A DNA stretch of 64,000 nucleotides from Chrysopilus asiliformis. Taxonomy: Eukaryota > Arthropoda > Insecta > Diptera > Rhagionidae. The translations under genes and the position numbers were made by a program. Shown here one piece after another: positions 33,914 through 44,895 of the stretch; the first letter of the stretch is position 1; every line of letters begins with the position of its first letter. The notes under the pieces are model-generated. The model worked only from the letters and a program-made list of their open reading frames with translations, ran no database searches and had not been told where the DNA came from. Location: assembly GCA_964034945.1 (NCBI GenBank), contig OZ035962.1:54891553-54955552 (forward strand), written 5' to 3'.

Positions 33914-34062
33914 CAAACAGGTCAACGACGTCAATTCAATAATTAGAAACTAGATCTTAGTGCATTGTTATTCCAACCGATCATTCCGTTTGGTTATACG
34001 TTCTGGTACAAATTTTAACAAGTTACAGATATAGAATCACTATGATTCAGTGGATTCCGCCC
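33914..34062. other. Short spacer between transposon stacks
   Basis: About 150 bp of unassigned sequence between the pogo-like shell and the Harbinger-like shells. Confidence 0.3.
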
Positions 34063-34253
34063 GCCGTACACTTGAACTAAGCGAGCTCAACTACGTGAGC
34101 TAAGTTTCTCACTGAAAGTAAAATCCTTAGCATTTACGTTGGTAACCGCACACTTCAGTGAAACTATGAAACTACGTCGCCTAGTCATGGGCGACTCGGA
34201 CTAACGGCCAATTTCTTCACCAAGTACTAAAGTGGAGTCTAGCTAGTCCAGTG

Positions 34254-34603
34254 TAGAGAGCCTTTAACCTAGAGAGTGGCCATGCTACCTTAATAGACTG
34301 TGCTACTGAGTAGGACAGTCTATTAACTCCAATTAGAACAGTCTATTAGGTCAGTTAGAACAGCTTTTTCTCGATATTAGAACAGTCTGTAAACAATTTT
34401 TCAATTTATCAAAACAACTATGAGTTTCCAATTTTTTTTGATACCTCAAACATGCTATTTTTACATATATTAACCACCTTCAGATATTTTGGCAATTATT
34501 TATAACAATGAATCAAATTTTTAAAGTTTTTCGCGCTCGTTTTTCAGCTCGGCGACCATTTTTAGATGTCCCCATGGCCACTCTCTAGGTTATAGGCTCT
34601 CTA
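34254..34603. mobile_element. hAT MITE, 350 bp
   Basis: 31-bp TIRs with one mismatch: TAGAGAGCCTTTAACCTAGA on the left and TAGAGAGCCTATAACCTAGA read inward from the right. The flanks GTCCAGTG (34246-34253) and GTCCAGGG (34604-34611) look like an 8-bp TSD, the right copy disturbed by element Y inserting into it. The ends resemble those of the Pack-type hAT (TAGTGAGCCTA...AGAGAGTGG). The interior repeats GAACAGTCTATTA. Confidence 0.75.
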
Positions 34604-34609
34604 GTCCAG

Positions 34610-35698
34610 GGCAGCTATTCTCGGAACGTTTCGGATTTTTCGTTACGTTACGGATTACGAATCTCGCCGAAATGTTTTTTCCGTAATCTAAATCCGAAAC
34701 GTTTGAAAGATCGTATTCTGGTCACGAAACGTTTATGTTTCGGAATTATATTCACCATATTCACCTCATTTCGAAATGTACTTAGAATAGAACTGTCAAA
34801 ACGGAAATATTTGAATAGTTTTGTTTTGTTTATATTTATTAACTAGTGTTTAACTTATATTAGAGTAATATTTCACTAATTTGAATAATAGTTAATAATA
34901 TTTGACTAATGTTTAATGTAAGTAATGGTGTATTATGGATAATTTTTGTTTATTTGTGGATTTTAACGTTTGTTATCGTTCTTTTATGTATGGAAGAGTT
35001 ATGTAAAATCGTATTCTAAACATATTTTACATTTATAAATTTTTCGATATGAAGCACCGTTTTTGAGACAATTGTAAAAAACTGTTTCATTTGAATGGCC
35101 GATTTTCTCCGTCCAATAACTTAGCCTTACTGTTTACGAGAAACGCAACTGTACGAAATTTCAAGTCTTTGGCTCAATCCTTTTGAAAGTTATGGTGTTA
35201 CTTTTACTTCATATAATAATTCCATTCCAGAATCATTCTTTTGCGATAAATTCGTGAGCGAATTTTATTTTTCCATTCCTAAAATTTTCCATTCCATTCG
35301 CGAATAGAATTTTAAAAATACGAGAATGGAAAAATAAAATTTGTGAGTGAATAAAAACTAAAATTGTCGTGCTAATCATTTGCAAATGAATGATTGAAAA
35401 AGAATTATTCTTCGTACTATGCTGATTACACGATTAAACGGACGCGAAACGATAACTCACAGCACACAAACGTTTCGGAAAGTAACATTTGAACGTTTCG
35501 GATGGATGTTTTGTTATGTTTCGGATATTTCCGTAATCTAAGTCCGAGAATACGGTTTCGTATAAAGTGGTGAATTGCTTCGTAATGCTTGAGACGTCAT
35601 TTGGAGCAATATAGGCAGTACGTACACCACATAGAGGTATTTTTCCACTGCACCACAAACGTTTCAGAAAAATCCGTGACGTTCCGAGAATAGCCGCC
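34610..35698. mobile_element. TIR element Y, copy 2 (inverted relative to copy 1)
   Basis: Ends are GGCAGCTATTCTCGGAACGT and, read inward from the right, GGCGGCTATTCTCGGAACGT. CAG flanks both ends (34607-34609, 35699-35701). It is about 1.09 kb, colinear with the reverse complement of 32805-33811. It includes a block around 34980-35200 with remote similarity to the Helentron-like consensus (GAAATTTCAAGTCTTTGGCT). Confidence 0.75.
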
Positions 35699-35961
35699 CA
35701 GGTACTATCTCTGGTACTCGGTACCAACGAAAAGTTAGTACTTGTGCATCAAGTATAATAACAAGAGGTAAGACATTGCGCATGTTTCATTCTCTCTCTT
35801 TCTTTCACAATGACGTCACGTGAATTACACTTTTGTAGCAGCTACATAAGAAAACCTAATGAAATTACTTCCGTGGGCAATAAAATAAGGTGTAAAGGGT
35901 GTACTATTTGATTTTATAGCTGTGAAATAAAAACAAATGAAATAAAAACAATTTAATTAAT

Positions 35962-36570
35962 TCAATTGCATGTTTTATTTAATTTTCTTTTGAGAGATTT
36001 TGTTTTCCCACATAGGTTTTCATTTTCTACTCTCATTCTGAAATACATTTTACAGCGAAAAAAGGATTTAATTAAGATACTGTTAAAGGTGGAATCTTTC
36101 GCGGAATAAAGTAAGGTTTCAATGTAACCGGTACATGGCGTAAGAGTGTTGCCTTCTTCGTCATCGTTAAATTTGTTGAAGATAGAATCTAATTTTGATA
36201 ACTCTTTCATAAATAAATCATTTGGTTTGTGAAGTCCTCCCTCACTTATTATGTCCGTCCACGAGTATCCGCAATTGCTATCTTAAATTTGAAACGATTT
36301 TCAAGTATCCCGGCCGAATATCAAGTTTTGCTGCCCAAGTCTTCAGCGTAGATACTGCTGGGAATGGAAAACCTTTTGCATTTACTTTCTCTGATTTGCT
36401 GTGAACAGTGTGGCGATTGCGTTGTTTTCCTGTTGCATCCTATAATTTTCTTCCTTTAGTCTGGAGTTTTTCTGAGATGAAATTTTAAGCATTTTTTTTG
36501 AGTTCTTCCACGTCTTTATTTAGGGATGAACACTTTTGCTCACAGGATCTGAAAATATGTCACGTTACAA
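35962..36570 (-). pseudogene. P-type transposase, coiled coil and C-terminal parts
   Basis: The upstream minus frames give CSSLNKDVEELKKMLKISSQ and RLKEENYRMQQENNAI (Leu-zipper region), then GFPFPAVSTLKTWAAKLDIR with PGYLKIV, which is the P transposase motif after the zipper. It then jumps to SWTDIISEGGLHKPNDLFM and the C-terminal frame at 36210: ELSKLDSIFNKFNDDEEGN, FFRCKMYFRMRVENENLCG. The catalytic RNase H-like and GTP-binding middle (several hundred residues) is deleted at about 36285. Confidence 0.72.
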
Positions 36571-36610
36571 TGCTATAAATGTATTATAATCAATTCAAAA
36601 ATTACTTACT

Positions 36611-37015
36611 TCAATGGGTCAGTGTTACATGATTTTTCTTCCTTTGTGTAACAGCACTTATGTTCGTATTTTCAAGTCCATTTATGGCTTCAGTTTCACT
36701 TAAATCATTTAATACCAAAAAGTCTGCAACAATATCCTGGCGCTCCTTTCTTTGAGCTCTTTCTGCTCGTTTTGATGTTGACGCCGTTTGTGGAGCTGAA
36801 GTGGAACTTGATGGGAGATTTTCGGTTGGGATGGCTTCAGATTTCAACTTCTTCGAGTTCCTGGGAGAATAATTTAGTAGCTTGTGCTTCAAAATTTTGT
36901 GCGTAGTGGTCTTCAGTGAAATGTCTTGAACACATGTATGCCGTACTGGGATTTATTTTATCTTTTCTGCCACATCGATCCACACTTTGGCTACTTTTGT
37001 GTCTTTTGGAAATCT
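36611..37015 (-). pseudogene. P-type transposase, second half of THAP finger and linker
   Basis: FRFPKDTKVAKVWIDVAEKI followed by NPSTAYMCSRHFTEDHY gives the W and C..H of the C2CH THAP zinc finger. After a frameshift near 36885 it reads LLNYSPRNSKKLKSEAIPTE, the KLKP-A-PT-NLP motif that follows THAP in P transposases. A Ser/Thr/Arg linker leads on to the zipper region. The first half of the finger is 1 kb away at 38004-38088, displaced by two Helentron-like repeats. Confidence 0.8.
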
Positions 37016-37429
37016 AAACATAACAAAAGCTATAATTGCCAATCTGGCAATTATTGAAAACCCGTATGGTGATTTAAGTGAACAGCGAACAGTTGTATCA
37101 AAATTCCACTTTGAAGTCAAATTTTCCCCCCCTAATGGTCCATTTTTGCCCATTAACGAACTTAGCCTCACATTTTACGAAAAACGGATCTGTGCAAAAT
37201 TTCAAGTCTCTAGCTCAATCCGTGCGCCCGCAATCCGCGCCACAGACAGACGGACGGACAGACGGAAGGACGGACGGACAGACGGACGGACGGACATGCT
37301 AAATTCAACTTTTTTTTATCATTCTAAACACAATGGTGTAATTCATTTTTTTGTGTGATGACGGGATCTTGGCGTTACAAACGGTAAGGCAAATCTAATA
37401 TACCCTTTGGTTTCACCATACGGGTATAA
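37016..37429 (-). mobile_element. Helentron-like repeat copy D (internally deleted)
   Basis: Head-to-tail with copy E. About 150 bp of the 3' half is missing, including the GGTACC palindrome. The 3' stem-loop and 5' end are kept. Confidence 0.78.
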
Positions 37430-37430
37430 T

Positions 37431-38003
37431 AAACATAACAAAAGCTATAATTGCCAATCTGGCAATTATTGAAAACCCGTATGGTGATTTAATTGAACGG
37501 CGTATCAAAATTTCATTTGAATTCAAATTTTCCAATAAGATTTTTTTAAAACTTGTTCCAATCGGATTTTGATGTATGGGAGTTTTATGTAGAATAATAT
37601 TCTAAATAACTTTTTTGATAACATGTACTGTTTTTGAGATATTTGCAAAAAAACGTTTTCGTTCGTATGGGGGGTACCCCCCCTAATGGTCCAATTTTGC
37701 CCATTAACGAACTTAGCCTCGCATTTTACGAAAAACGAATCTGCGCAAAATTTCAAGTCTCTAGCTCAATCCGTGCGCCCGCAATCCGCGCCACAGACAG
37801 ACGGACAGACAGACGGACAGACAGACGGACAGACAGACGGACAGACAGACGGACAGACAGACGGACGGACATGCAAAATTCAATTTTTTTTATCATTCTA
37901 AACACACTGGTGTAATTCATTTTTGTGTGTGATGACGGGATCTTGGCGTTACAAACGGTAAGGCAAAGTTAATATACCCTTTGGTTTCACCATACGGGTA
38001 TAA
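37431..38003 (-). mobile_element. Helentron-like repeat copy E
   Basis: Full-length, minus strand; its 3' end abuts the 5' end of copy D (tataat/aaacataac). It inserted within the THAP finger of the P-type element. Confidence 0.8.
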
Positions 38004-38088
38004 AAAGTTTCACTTGACTGATTTCTGCGGTTTTTTTTCTACGCTTGTTATTGTCTGTGCCACAACCAGACACCGAACAAATAGCCAT
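38004..38088 (-). pseudogene. P-type transposase start: first half of THAP finger
   Basis: The Met codon at 38086-38088 (minus) opens MAICSVSGCGTDNNKRRKKT and continues AEISQVKLF up to the repeat. C-x4-C (CSVSGC) is the Cys pair of a THAP finger at the very N-terminus, as in P transposase. The continuation (FPKD...W...CSRHF) is at 37015 and lower. Confidence 0.8.
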
Positions 38089-38092
38089 ATCA

Positions 38093-38664
38093 TTATACCC
38101 GTATGGTGAAACCAAAGGGTATATTAACTTTGCCTTACCGTTTGTAACGCCAAGATCTCGTCATCGCACACAAAAATGAATTACACCAGTGTGTTTAGAA
38201 TGATGAAAAAAGTTGAATTTAGCTGTCTGTCTGTCTGTCCGTCTGTCTGTCTGTCCGTCTGTCTGTCTGTCCGTCTGTGGCGCGGATTGCGGGCGCACGG
38301 ATTGAGCTAGAGACTTGAAATTTTGCGCAGATTCGTTTTTCGTAAAATGTGAGGCTAAGTTCGTTAGTGGGCAAAAATGGACCATTAGGGGGGGTACCCC
38401 CCATACGAACGAAAACGTTTTTTGCGAATATCTCAAAAACGGTACATCTTATCAAAAAAGTGGAAGAACAAAAGTTATTTAGGATATGATTCTACATAAA
38501 ACTCCCATACATCAAAATCCGATTGGAATAAATTTTAAAAAATCTTATTGGAAAGTTTGACTTCAAAGGGGAATTTTGGTACAACTGTTCGAATTTTGAT
38601 ACGAATATCACCATACGGGTCTCCAATGATTGCCAGATTGGCAATTATAGCTTTTGTTATGTTT
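38093..38664 (+). mobile_element. Helentron-like repeat copy F
   Basis: Plus strand, 4 bp upstream of the P-type start codon. Head-to-tail with copy G. The stem-loop is intact. Confidence 0.8.
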
Positions 38665-38666
38665 TT

Positions 38667-39213
38667 TTATACCCGTATGGTGAAACCAAAGGGTATATTA
38701 ACTTTGCCTTACCGTTTGTAACGCCAAGATCCCGTCATCGCACAAAAAAATGAATTACACCACTGTGTTTAGAATGACAAAAATAATTAATTTTTGCATG
38801 TCCGTCTGTCTGTCTGTCTGTCTGTCTGTGGCGCGGATTGCGGGCGCACGGATTGAGCTAGAGACTTGAAAGTTTGCACAGATCCGTTTTTCGTAAAATG
38901 CGAGGCTAAGTTCGTTAATGGGCAAAAATGGACCATTAGGGGGGGTACCCCCCATACGAACGAAATCGTTTTTTGTGAATATCTCAAAAACGGTGTATCT
39001 TATCAAAAAAGTCCAAGAACAAAAGTTATTTAGGATATGATTCTACATAAAACTCCCATACATCAAAATCCGATTGGAATAAATTTTAAAAAATCTTATT
39101 GGAAAGTTTGACTTTAAAGTGGAATTTTGGTATAACTGTTCGAATTTTGATACTAATATCACCATACGGGTCTCCAATGATTGCCAGATTGGCAATTATA
39201 GCTTTTGTAATTT
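38667..39213 (+). mobile_element. Helentron-like repeat copy G
   Basis: Plus strand, directly after copy F. The shortest microsatellite (about 28 bp of GTCY units, 38799-38828) and a slightly altered 3' end (TTTTGTAATTTT). Confidence 0.78.
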
Positions 39214-40036
39214 TTTTTATATCAAGTCAAGTTTTAAAACACAAATATTAAAAAAACACCGAACTTCGTCCGAACAACAAAAAATTTCCATACAAAATGG
39301 CCCAGCTGTCAAAAATGTGTAATTCACGTGACGTACATGCGCAGTAGAATACCATTTTGGACACTCGGAAGATATTACCTTCTATTTGTATACCGTGCTT
39401 GTGCATTTCTCCACATCGCTAGTACCGGAGCTAAATTCACCAGCCGGTACTAGCGGCAAATACGGTTAAAACTAAGATAATACGTCTAAAACAGATTTTG
39501 ACACTATTTTGACATTTGAATTTGAAATATTATTGTTCGCTGTGTTCCGTGAATTTGAGTACGTTTTTTTTTTCAATTAATATTTGTTTATAAACGTGTA
39601 ATTTAGTGCGGTTAGTGGTGATGCAAAAAGGCCTCGCTGCCCCAATTGGAGTCAGCAAGATAGGAAAAAATGCAGCAGTGGCTGCCTCTCGTTCTTGCAA
39701 TGTTGCTGGCATTTGAATAAAGTGATTCAAATGGCGTATCAATGCCATTCATACTCTTGGCCATATGCGATAAACACTAGCCGTCGACACGTGAATAACA
39801 TCGGCAACTACTATCTGTGTCGATCCACTTGCCATGAATCGCTGAGTGATAAGCAGTTGCTGCAAAGGTAATATGTAACGAATTAATAACATAACAATAA
39901 TGAGTACCAGCTAATATTCCGTATCAAAATCAGTACTAAGGTGCGCTTTGTGAAGTAATAACTTGACACCAATTTGAGTACCAAATTTTGGTCTAATACC
40001 GGTAATAGCGTTAGTACTCCGTGAAGAAATTGGCCG

Positions 40037-40826
40037 TAAAATCGCTCGCGTAGTTAATATACATACTTTCGGCATTATACAGTGTAGAATCGGTGTTTGC
40101 AAAAGTGTAGTATTTTGTGGACATAAATGTGTAAGTGCCAATTGCATTTGGACTGGAAAACGTAAAAATTGAATTCTTTTGTGGAACATTTTCGATCGCT
40201 AAATCGTTTATATCTAAAAATTGCTGCAGATAAAGTGGAGAAATTAATTGAATGTGTACGAAAACACCCTCAAATATACGACACTATACTCGTACATCAG
40301 GCATCATCAGCTAGTGGCTCGGCTAGCTCATCACACAGATTGGCTTTAACAGCGTAACCACTATAATCGACCTTTTAATGTGTGCTGTAATGCTTGTGTG
40401 TGTGTGTTGCGGCTTCGGATCGCAGGAATAAAACGAATCGTGCTTTGAGTTGGAATCGGTGCATTATTAGCATGATGCATTTCATTTTAAATCAGTTCGT
40501 CCCATTGCCGTGAAAGGTTGTGTTTCATTGAACTGTATTTTAATTTGTAGTGGTTATAAATTTTGATTGTAAAGGGGCGCGACAATTACTTTGATGACCC
40601 CTGTCGTACATTAATCTCTCCGACGGATCAAATACAACTGATGGCATACATTTACCGAAAATATCGCCGCGTAGCTTACCGAAAATGTCGGTATAACAAA
40701 GCAACCTATGCTACCAGATTAGCTCAAGTGTGCAACGAGGTTAGCTAACCCAGCTAAGCTATGTAACTATAGCTAGGCTCGCTCGCATAGCTTAGCTCAA
40801 GTATACGGCGAGCTTAAGCTATGTTT
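40037..40826 (+). pseudogene. MADF-like fragment in outer TIR shell
   Basis: A 62-codon frame (40169-40357) contains DKVEKLIECVRKHPQIYDTI, close to the opening helix of MADF domains (v..LIe.Vr.hP.lYd). The frame then turns Ser/Ala-rich and stops; the Trp-rich rest of the domain is absent. MADF proteins accompany PIF/Harbinger transposases and also occur as host transcription factors, so the origin is uncertain. The remaining sequence to 40826 contains AGCTCAAG palindromes of the shell's right end. Confidence 0.45.
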
Positions 40827-41423
40827 TTATACCCGTATGGTGAAACCAAAGGGTATATTAACTTTGCTTTACCGTTTGTAACGCCAAGATCCCGTCATCA
40901 CACACAAAAATGAATTACACCAGTGTGTTTAGAATGATAAAAAAAATTGAATTTTCCATGTCCGTCCGTCTGTCCGTCCGTCCGTCCGTCTGTCCGTCCG
41001 TCCGTCTGTCCGTCTGTCCGTCTGTCTGTCTGTCTGTGGCGCGGATTGCGGGCGTACGGATTGAGCTAGAGACTTGAAATTTTGCGCAGATTCGTTTTTC
41101 GTAAAATGCGAGGCTAAGTTCGTTAATGGGCAAAAATAGACCATTAGGGGGGGTACCCCCCATACGAACGAAAACGTTTTTTGCGAATATCTCAAAAACG
41201 GTAAATGTTATCAAAAAAGTTCAAGAACAAAAGTTATTTAGGATATGATTCTACATAAAACTCCCATACATCAAAATCCGATTGGAATAAGTTTTAAAAA
41301 ATCTTATTGGAAAGTTTGCCTTCAAAGTGGAATTTTGATACAACTGTTCGAATTTTGATACGAATAACACCATACGGGTCTTGAATAATTGCCAGATTGG
41401 CAATTATAGCTTTTGTTATGTTT
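40827..41423 (+). mobile_element. Helentron-like repeat copy H
   Basis: Full-length, with a GTCC-rich microsatellite of about 76 bp and the stem-loop ATTGCCAGATTGGCAAT. It begins 18 bp right of the outermost TIR shell. Confidence 0.8.
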
Positions 41424-41963
41424 TAATACATGAAACATGAGAAAAGATACAATTGCCAGAGGCAATCGTGAAATACTCATCTAGAGTTATGACAAAAATT
41501 TTATGAAAAAATCCATTTGTATGGGAGAGGGGGGAATGATTAATCCGATTAGATTTTGATGTATGGAACAGTTATGTAAAATCATATTTTGAACACATTT
41601 CGTTTCGATAAAATTTTCGTTAATAAATGTTTGATCGTCACCAGTGGACGTGCAGTTATTTGCCTAATAAAAAAATCAGATTTAAATACCTTTCTTACTT
41701 GAAATTTTATACTGTATCGACCGTGAACTTTTTGCTATCCTGGTGAGTGTGAAATTGCTGTCATAGTTTTGAACGCAGGCTTTTTTCCGATAAGAAGTTT
41801 TATGCAATTTTCTTCTTACATACATATTATTATTGTCAAATATATTTACCAGTTTGCCGCGCCTTTTGTTGTTGTTTATTGACATTGTTTGTTAATACAA
41901 ATTAAAAATATATACATTTGTAGTAGCAGGACATGGTTAAATGCCAGCTTTTTGAACGGAGTT
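41424..41963. other. Diverged repeat sequence, no gene
   Basis: Blocks such as TTTTGATGTATGGAACAGTT resemble part of the Helentron-like consensus (TTTTGATGTATGGGAGTTTT), so this may be an older relative. A 67-codon minus frame at 41682-41885 has no recognisable motif. Confidence 0.4.
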
Positions 41964-42555
41964 TTATACCCGTATGGTGAAACCAAAGGGTATATTAACT
42001 TTGCCTTACCGTTTGTAACGCCAAGATCCCGTCATCACACATAAAAATGAATTACACCAGTGTGTTTAGAATGATAAAAATAATTAATTTCTGCATGTCC
42101 GTCCGTCTGTCTGTCTGTCCGTCTGTCTGTCCGTCTGTCTGTCTGTCTGTCCGTCTGTCTGTCTGTCTGTGGCGCGGATTGCGGGCGCACGGATTGAGCT
42201 AGAGACTTGAAATTTTGCGCAGATCCGTTTTTCGTAAAATGCGAGGCTAAGTTCGTTAATGGGCAAAAATGGACCATTAGGGGGGGTACCCCCCATACGA
42301 ACGAAAACGGTTTTTGTGAATATCTCGAAAACGGTACATCTTATCAAAAAAGTCCAAGAACAAAAGTTATTTAGGATATGATTCTACATAAAACTCCCAT
42401 ACATCAAAATCCGATTGGAATAAATTTTAAAAAATCTTATTGGAAAGTTTGACTTCAAAGTGGAATTTTGGTACAACTGTTCGATTTTGATACGAATATC
42501 ACCATACGGGTTTTCAATAATTGCCAGATTGGCAATTATAGCTTTTGTTATGTTT
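41964..42555 (+). mobile_element. Helentron-like repeat copy I
   Basis: Full-length, with a microsatellite of about 72 bp and an intact stem-loop and subterminal inverted repeat. Confidence 0.8.
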
Positions 42556-42669
42556 ATTATCTTATTATCTTTCGTCGTGATAGACATTGTTCCTATTATA
42601 GTCGAAGGTGGCGTTCTTTGTACTATTCGATATTCCTGCAGTATTAGAGTTGGGATTGTGGAATAAAGT

Positions 42670-43344
42670 TCGTGCTGGACCTCATGGATCCGGCACATAA
42701 CATTCTAATTTTGGCTGACTTCAACTTGCCATCAGTCTCTTAGTCTTCATGTGACGAAGAGAAATTTTTAAATCTCGAATACAAATTTCTGAATGTCAAT
42801 CCCAATCTGCTTTTCTGGATAAACAATATTTGCCAAATAAACAGAATACCTAATTTAAATGATCGCATTTTGGACCTCATATTTACGTCGCATCCCAGTG
42901 AGTGGTCATCATACAGCTTTAACTTCTTTTTTGCATTAATTTTAACAAATGTTTGTTTTTTGTGATATTCAAGATTTTAATTTCAGAAAAGCTAAATTTT
43001 TAGAAAAGTCTAAACTTTTTAATATTGTCAATAGGAACCACGTTATAAATGAACGAAGTATTGACAATGCAACTTCTAAATTCAATTATTAATCTGACCG
43101 TACCCTACTTTACGACGAAAAATGTTCTAGCACGTCGTGCTGGAATTATACATCTGCGAAATTTAAAAACTAAGCACTGGGAAATATATGTAAAGTTCTA
43201 ATGTCAGTGTGATTTTAATGTTTACTATTATTTCAAGGAAACATTTTTGATGGCTGCTAGCCAAGCATATGGCAATTACGTGTCGAGTATGAGTACGAAA
43301 TTAAAACTTGATCCAAAGAGTTTTTGGAATTTTATTAATCCTAT
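42670..43344 (+). pseudogene. LINE D, endonuclease end and linker
   Basis: Frames give LDLMDPAHNILILADFNLPS, then NICQINRIPNLNDRILDLIF, then NFRKAKFLEKSKLFNIVN and later KEFLEFY. ADFNLP is the GD.N box of an APE endonuclease, and N....LDLiF is its next landmark. Many stops are present. The LINE continues after an inserted repeat as SVPAVVLK at about 44500 and after a transposon at 47515. Confidence 0.65.
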
Positions 43345-44489
43345 AATATAATACGAGGAATGTCTGTCTGTCTGTCTGCACAAACGATCTCGAAAACCCG
43401 CCTAACGATTTTCACGAAACTTAAGGATTAGGGATTTTCGGGGACAAGGAATCGATCTAGATAGGTCTCACCTCTGAGAAAATTCCCCCCGACACCCCTC
43501 GCCTGGTATCTTCGAATTCGGTGATCCGATCTTAATGAAACTTTACAGTATTACTAAGGGGGCTTTCGATTTTTCCACTACAAACCTGACTTTTCCCTCC
43601 CCTCGATCCCCTAGCCTGGTGTCTTCGAATTACGTGAAGGTATTTTAATGGAAATTCGCAATATTGCTATGGAGTAAGGTTTTTCGATATGCATTCTAAA
43701 AATATCACTTTTTAAATATCTATGGGCAGCGATAAATAGTAATTACAAAACAATTAAGTTCCCTGAACCTCATTATACGAATCATGTTGCAATTACAAAC
43801 GGATTCAATTACTCAGAGACAAACCGCATTAAGAATTACAATTGTATGTTTTCATGTTTGTATATATATTTTTTCGAAACAGGTTCTATAGATTTTGATG
43901 AACTACTTATAGTTTTTGGGGACAAAAATGCGATCACCTTAGGTCCCATCTTCAGGGAAATTCGTTAAAGTTCTATAAGGATACTGCGAATATTCTTTGT
44001 CCCGTTTTTCTTCAGGAAAGTTTACACTATAGGGTTTAAGAAATCGCTGATCCCGAATATGATGTTGGAGTTTCAAAATTTGAAACGGAAGGTCCTGTGG
44101 TGATAACAAAAATATTCTTTCTTTCCTTGTTCTCCGAGGAAGTTAGCGGAGTGGGCTTTTGGATCGGAGATTTAAAACCTCAGGAAAACTACTGTGAAGT
44201 TAACGTGAATCTACTTTTTTCCTAAAAAAAATAGCAAAAGGAGGATTCTGAGGATTCCGAGCATGGCTCGATCTTCCTGGTACTTGTAAAAGAAAAGTCG
44301 ACGGTTACCCGACGTCATTTTCACAAATTTTTAGCTCTTCTGACGCTTTTTCAGAGCGCTTTTAGTGATAATTTAAATTGTGATATTGATGTGTAATATT
44401 TTGATTACTTGAATAAAATACCCTTAACTACTTCTGAGCATTGGCGAGCATTCTATTTGTGAATCAATAAAAAAAACTTGACTTAAATG
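43345..44489. repeat. Mini-me-like repeat interrupting LINE D
   Basis: Starts ATAATACGAGGAATGTCTGT followed by three TCTG units and CACAAACGATCTCGAAAAC. This GTCT-start layout is typical of short dipteran repeats with a proto-microsatellite. Downstream blocks (GAAACGGAAGGTCCTGTGGT, 44090-44110) recur as GAAACGGAAGGTCCAGTAAG at 49861-49940. No coding sequence is seen. The exact right end is uncertain. Confidence 0.45.
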
Positions 44490-44534
44490 ATTCGTCTAGT
44501 CGGGATAGTGTTCCCGCTGTCGTGCTTAAAGCTT
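44490..44534 (+). pseudogene. LINE D, RT start fragment
   Basis: SSRDSVPAVVLKA matches the G.DgiPa.vLk motif at the start of LINE RT. It ends where the TIR transposon begins at 44535. The next RT codons (LKPAIYLFNLSKD) are at 47550-47588. Confidence 0.6.
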
Positions 44535-44895
44535 CTATCAGACTTAGCAAATATTTGATGAAAATCGTGTTCAAATATTTGCTATGATAACACAAGTCAA
44601 CAAAAAAATTTTTTTTTTTGGGTCTATTGTTTAATGAATATTTTTCGACTGCCTACATCGAAAAGTAAACAAAAACTGCATTCATACTAAATAAAGTTTG
44701 CTTTTGTGGTTTATACAATGATAAATAAATATGTAAGGTATCGGCAGATTGTTTAAGCGGTAACGGCTTTTAATACACACCACGTTAATGTACAGAGTGG
44801 GTGAGGGTGTGGCGGGGGGAGGGGGGGGGGGATTGCTGGTGTGGAGCGTGGAGTGGCAGAGCAGTTGGGTAGTTTTGTGTGTCAGAGCTCTAAAA

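Larger units (their letters stand above)
35750..39397 (-). mobile_element. P-type transposon, internally deleted, with four Helentron-like repeats inside
   Basis: The left end CAAGTATAATAACAAGAGGT resembles the P-element terminus (CATGATGAAATAACATAAGG, from memory). The right end read inward is CACGGTATACAAATAGAAGG. CTTGTGCAT flanks both (35741-35749, 39398-39406), an 8-9-bp duplication of P size. Subterminal inverted repeats TCACGTGAATTACAC lie near 35818 and 39320. Transposase parts on the minus strand are THAP finger, coiled coil and C-terminal block. Four Helentron-like copies account for about 2.1 of 3.65 kb. Confidence 0.8.
34205..40036. mobile_element. PIF/Harbinger-like shell with TAA target duplication
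   Basis: Ends are CGGCCAATTTCTTCACCAAG on the left and CGGCCAATTTCTTCACGGAG read inward from the right, each followed by TACTAA-type sequence. TAA flanks both (34202-34204, 40037-40039), the classical TWA target of PIF/Harbinger. GGTACTAG/GAGTACC motifs recur in the parts that belong to it (35700-35740, 39410-39460, 39900-40036). The remainder is nested insertions. No transposase is visible. Confidence 0.68.
34063..40809. mobile_element. Outermost TIR shell with MADF fragment (Harbinger-like, tentative)
   Basis: Imperfect 20-bp inverted ends: GCCGTACACTTGAACTAAGC on the left and GCCGTATACTTGAGCTAAGC read inward from the right. AGCTCAAG/CTTGAGCT palindromes are repeated inside both ends. The part outside the next shell holds an EKLIECVRKHPQIYD MADF motif at 40.2 kb; MADF or Myb/SANT proteins are the second gene of PIF/Harbinger elements. 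I could not find a convincing TSD. Confidence 0.42.

Noticed and set aside
38300..38400. GGGGGGTACCCCCC as a terminator hairpin or origin
   Set aside because: It is a fixed part of a dispersed repeat family, in either orientation, with no gene end nearby.
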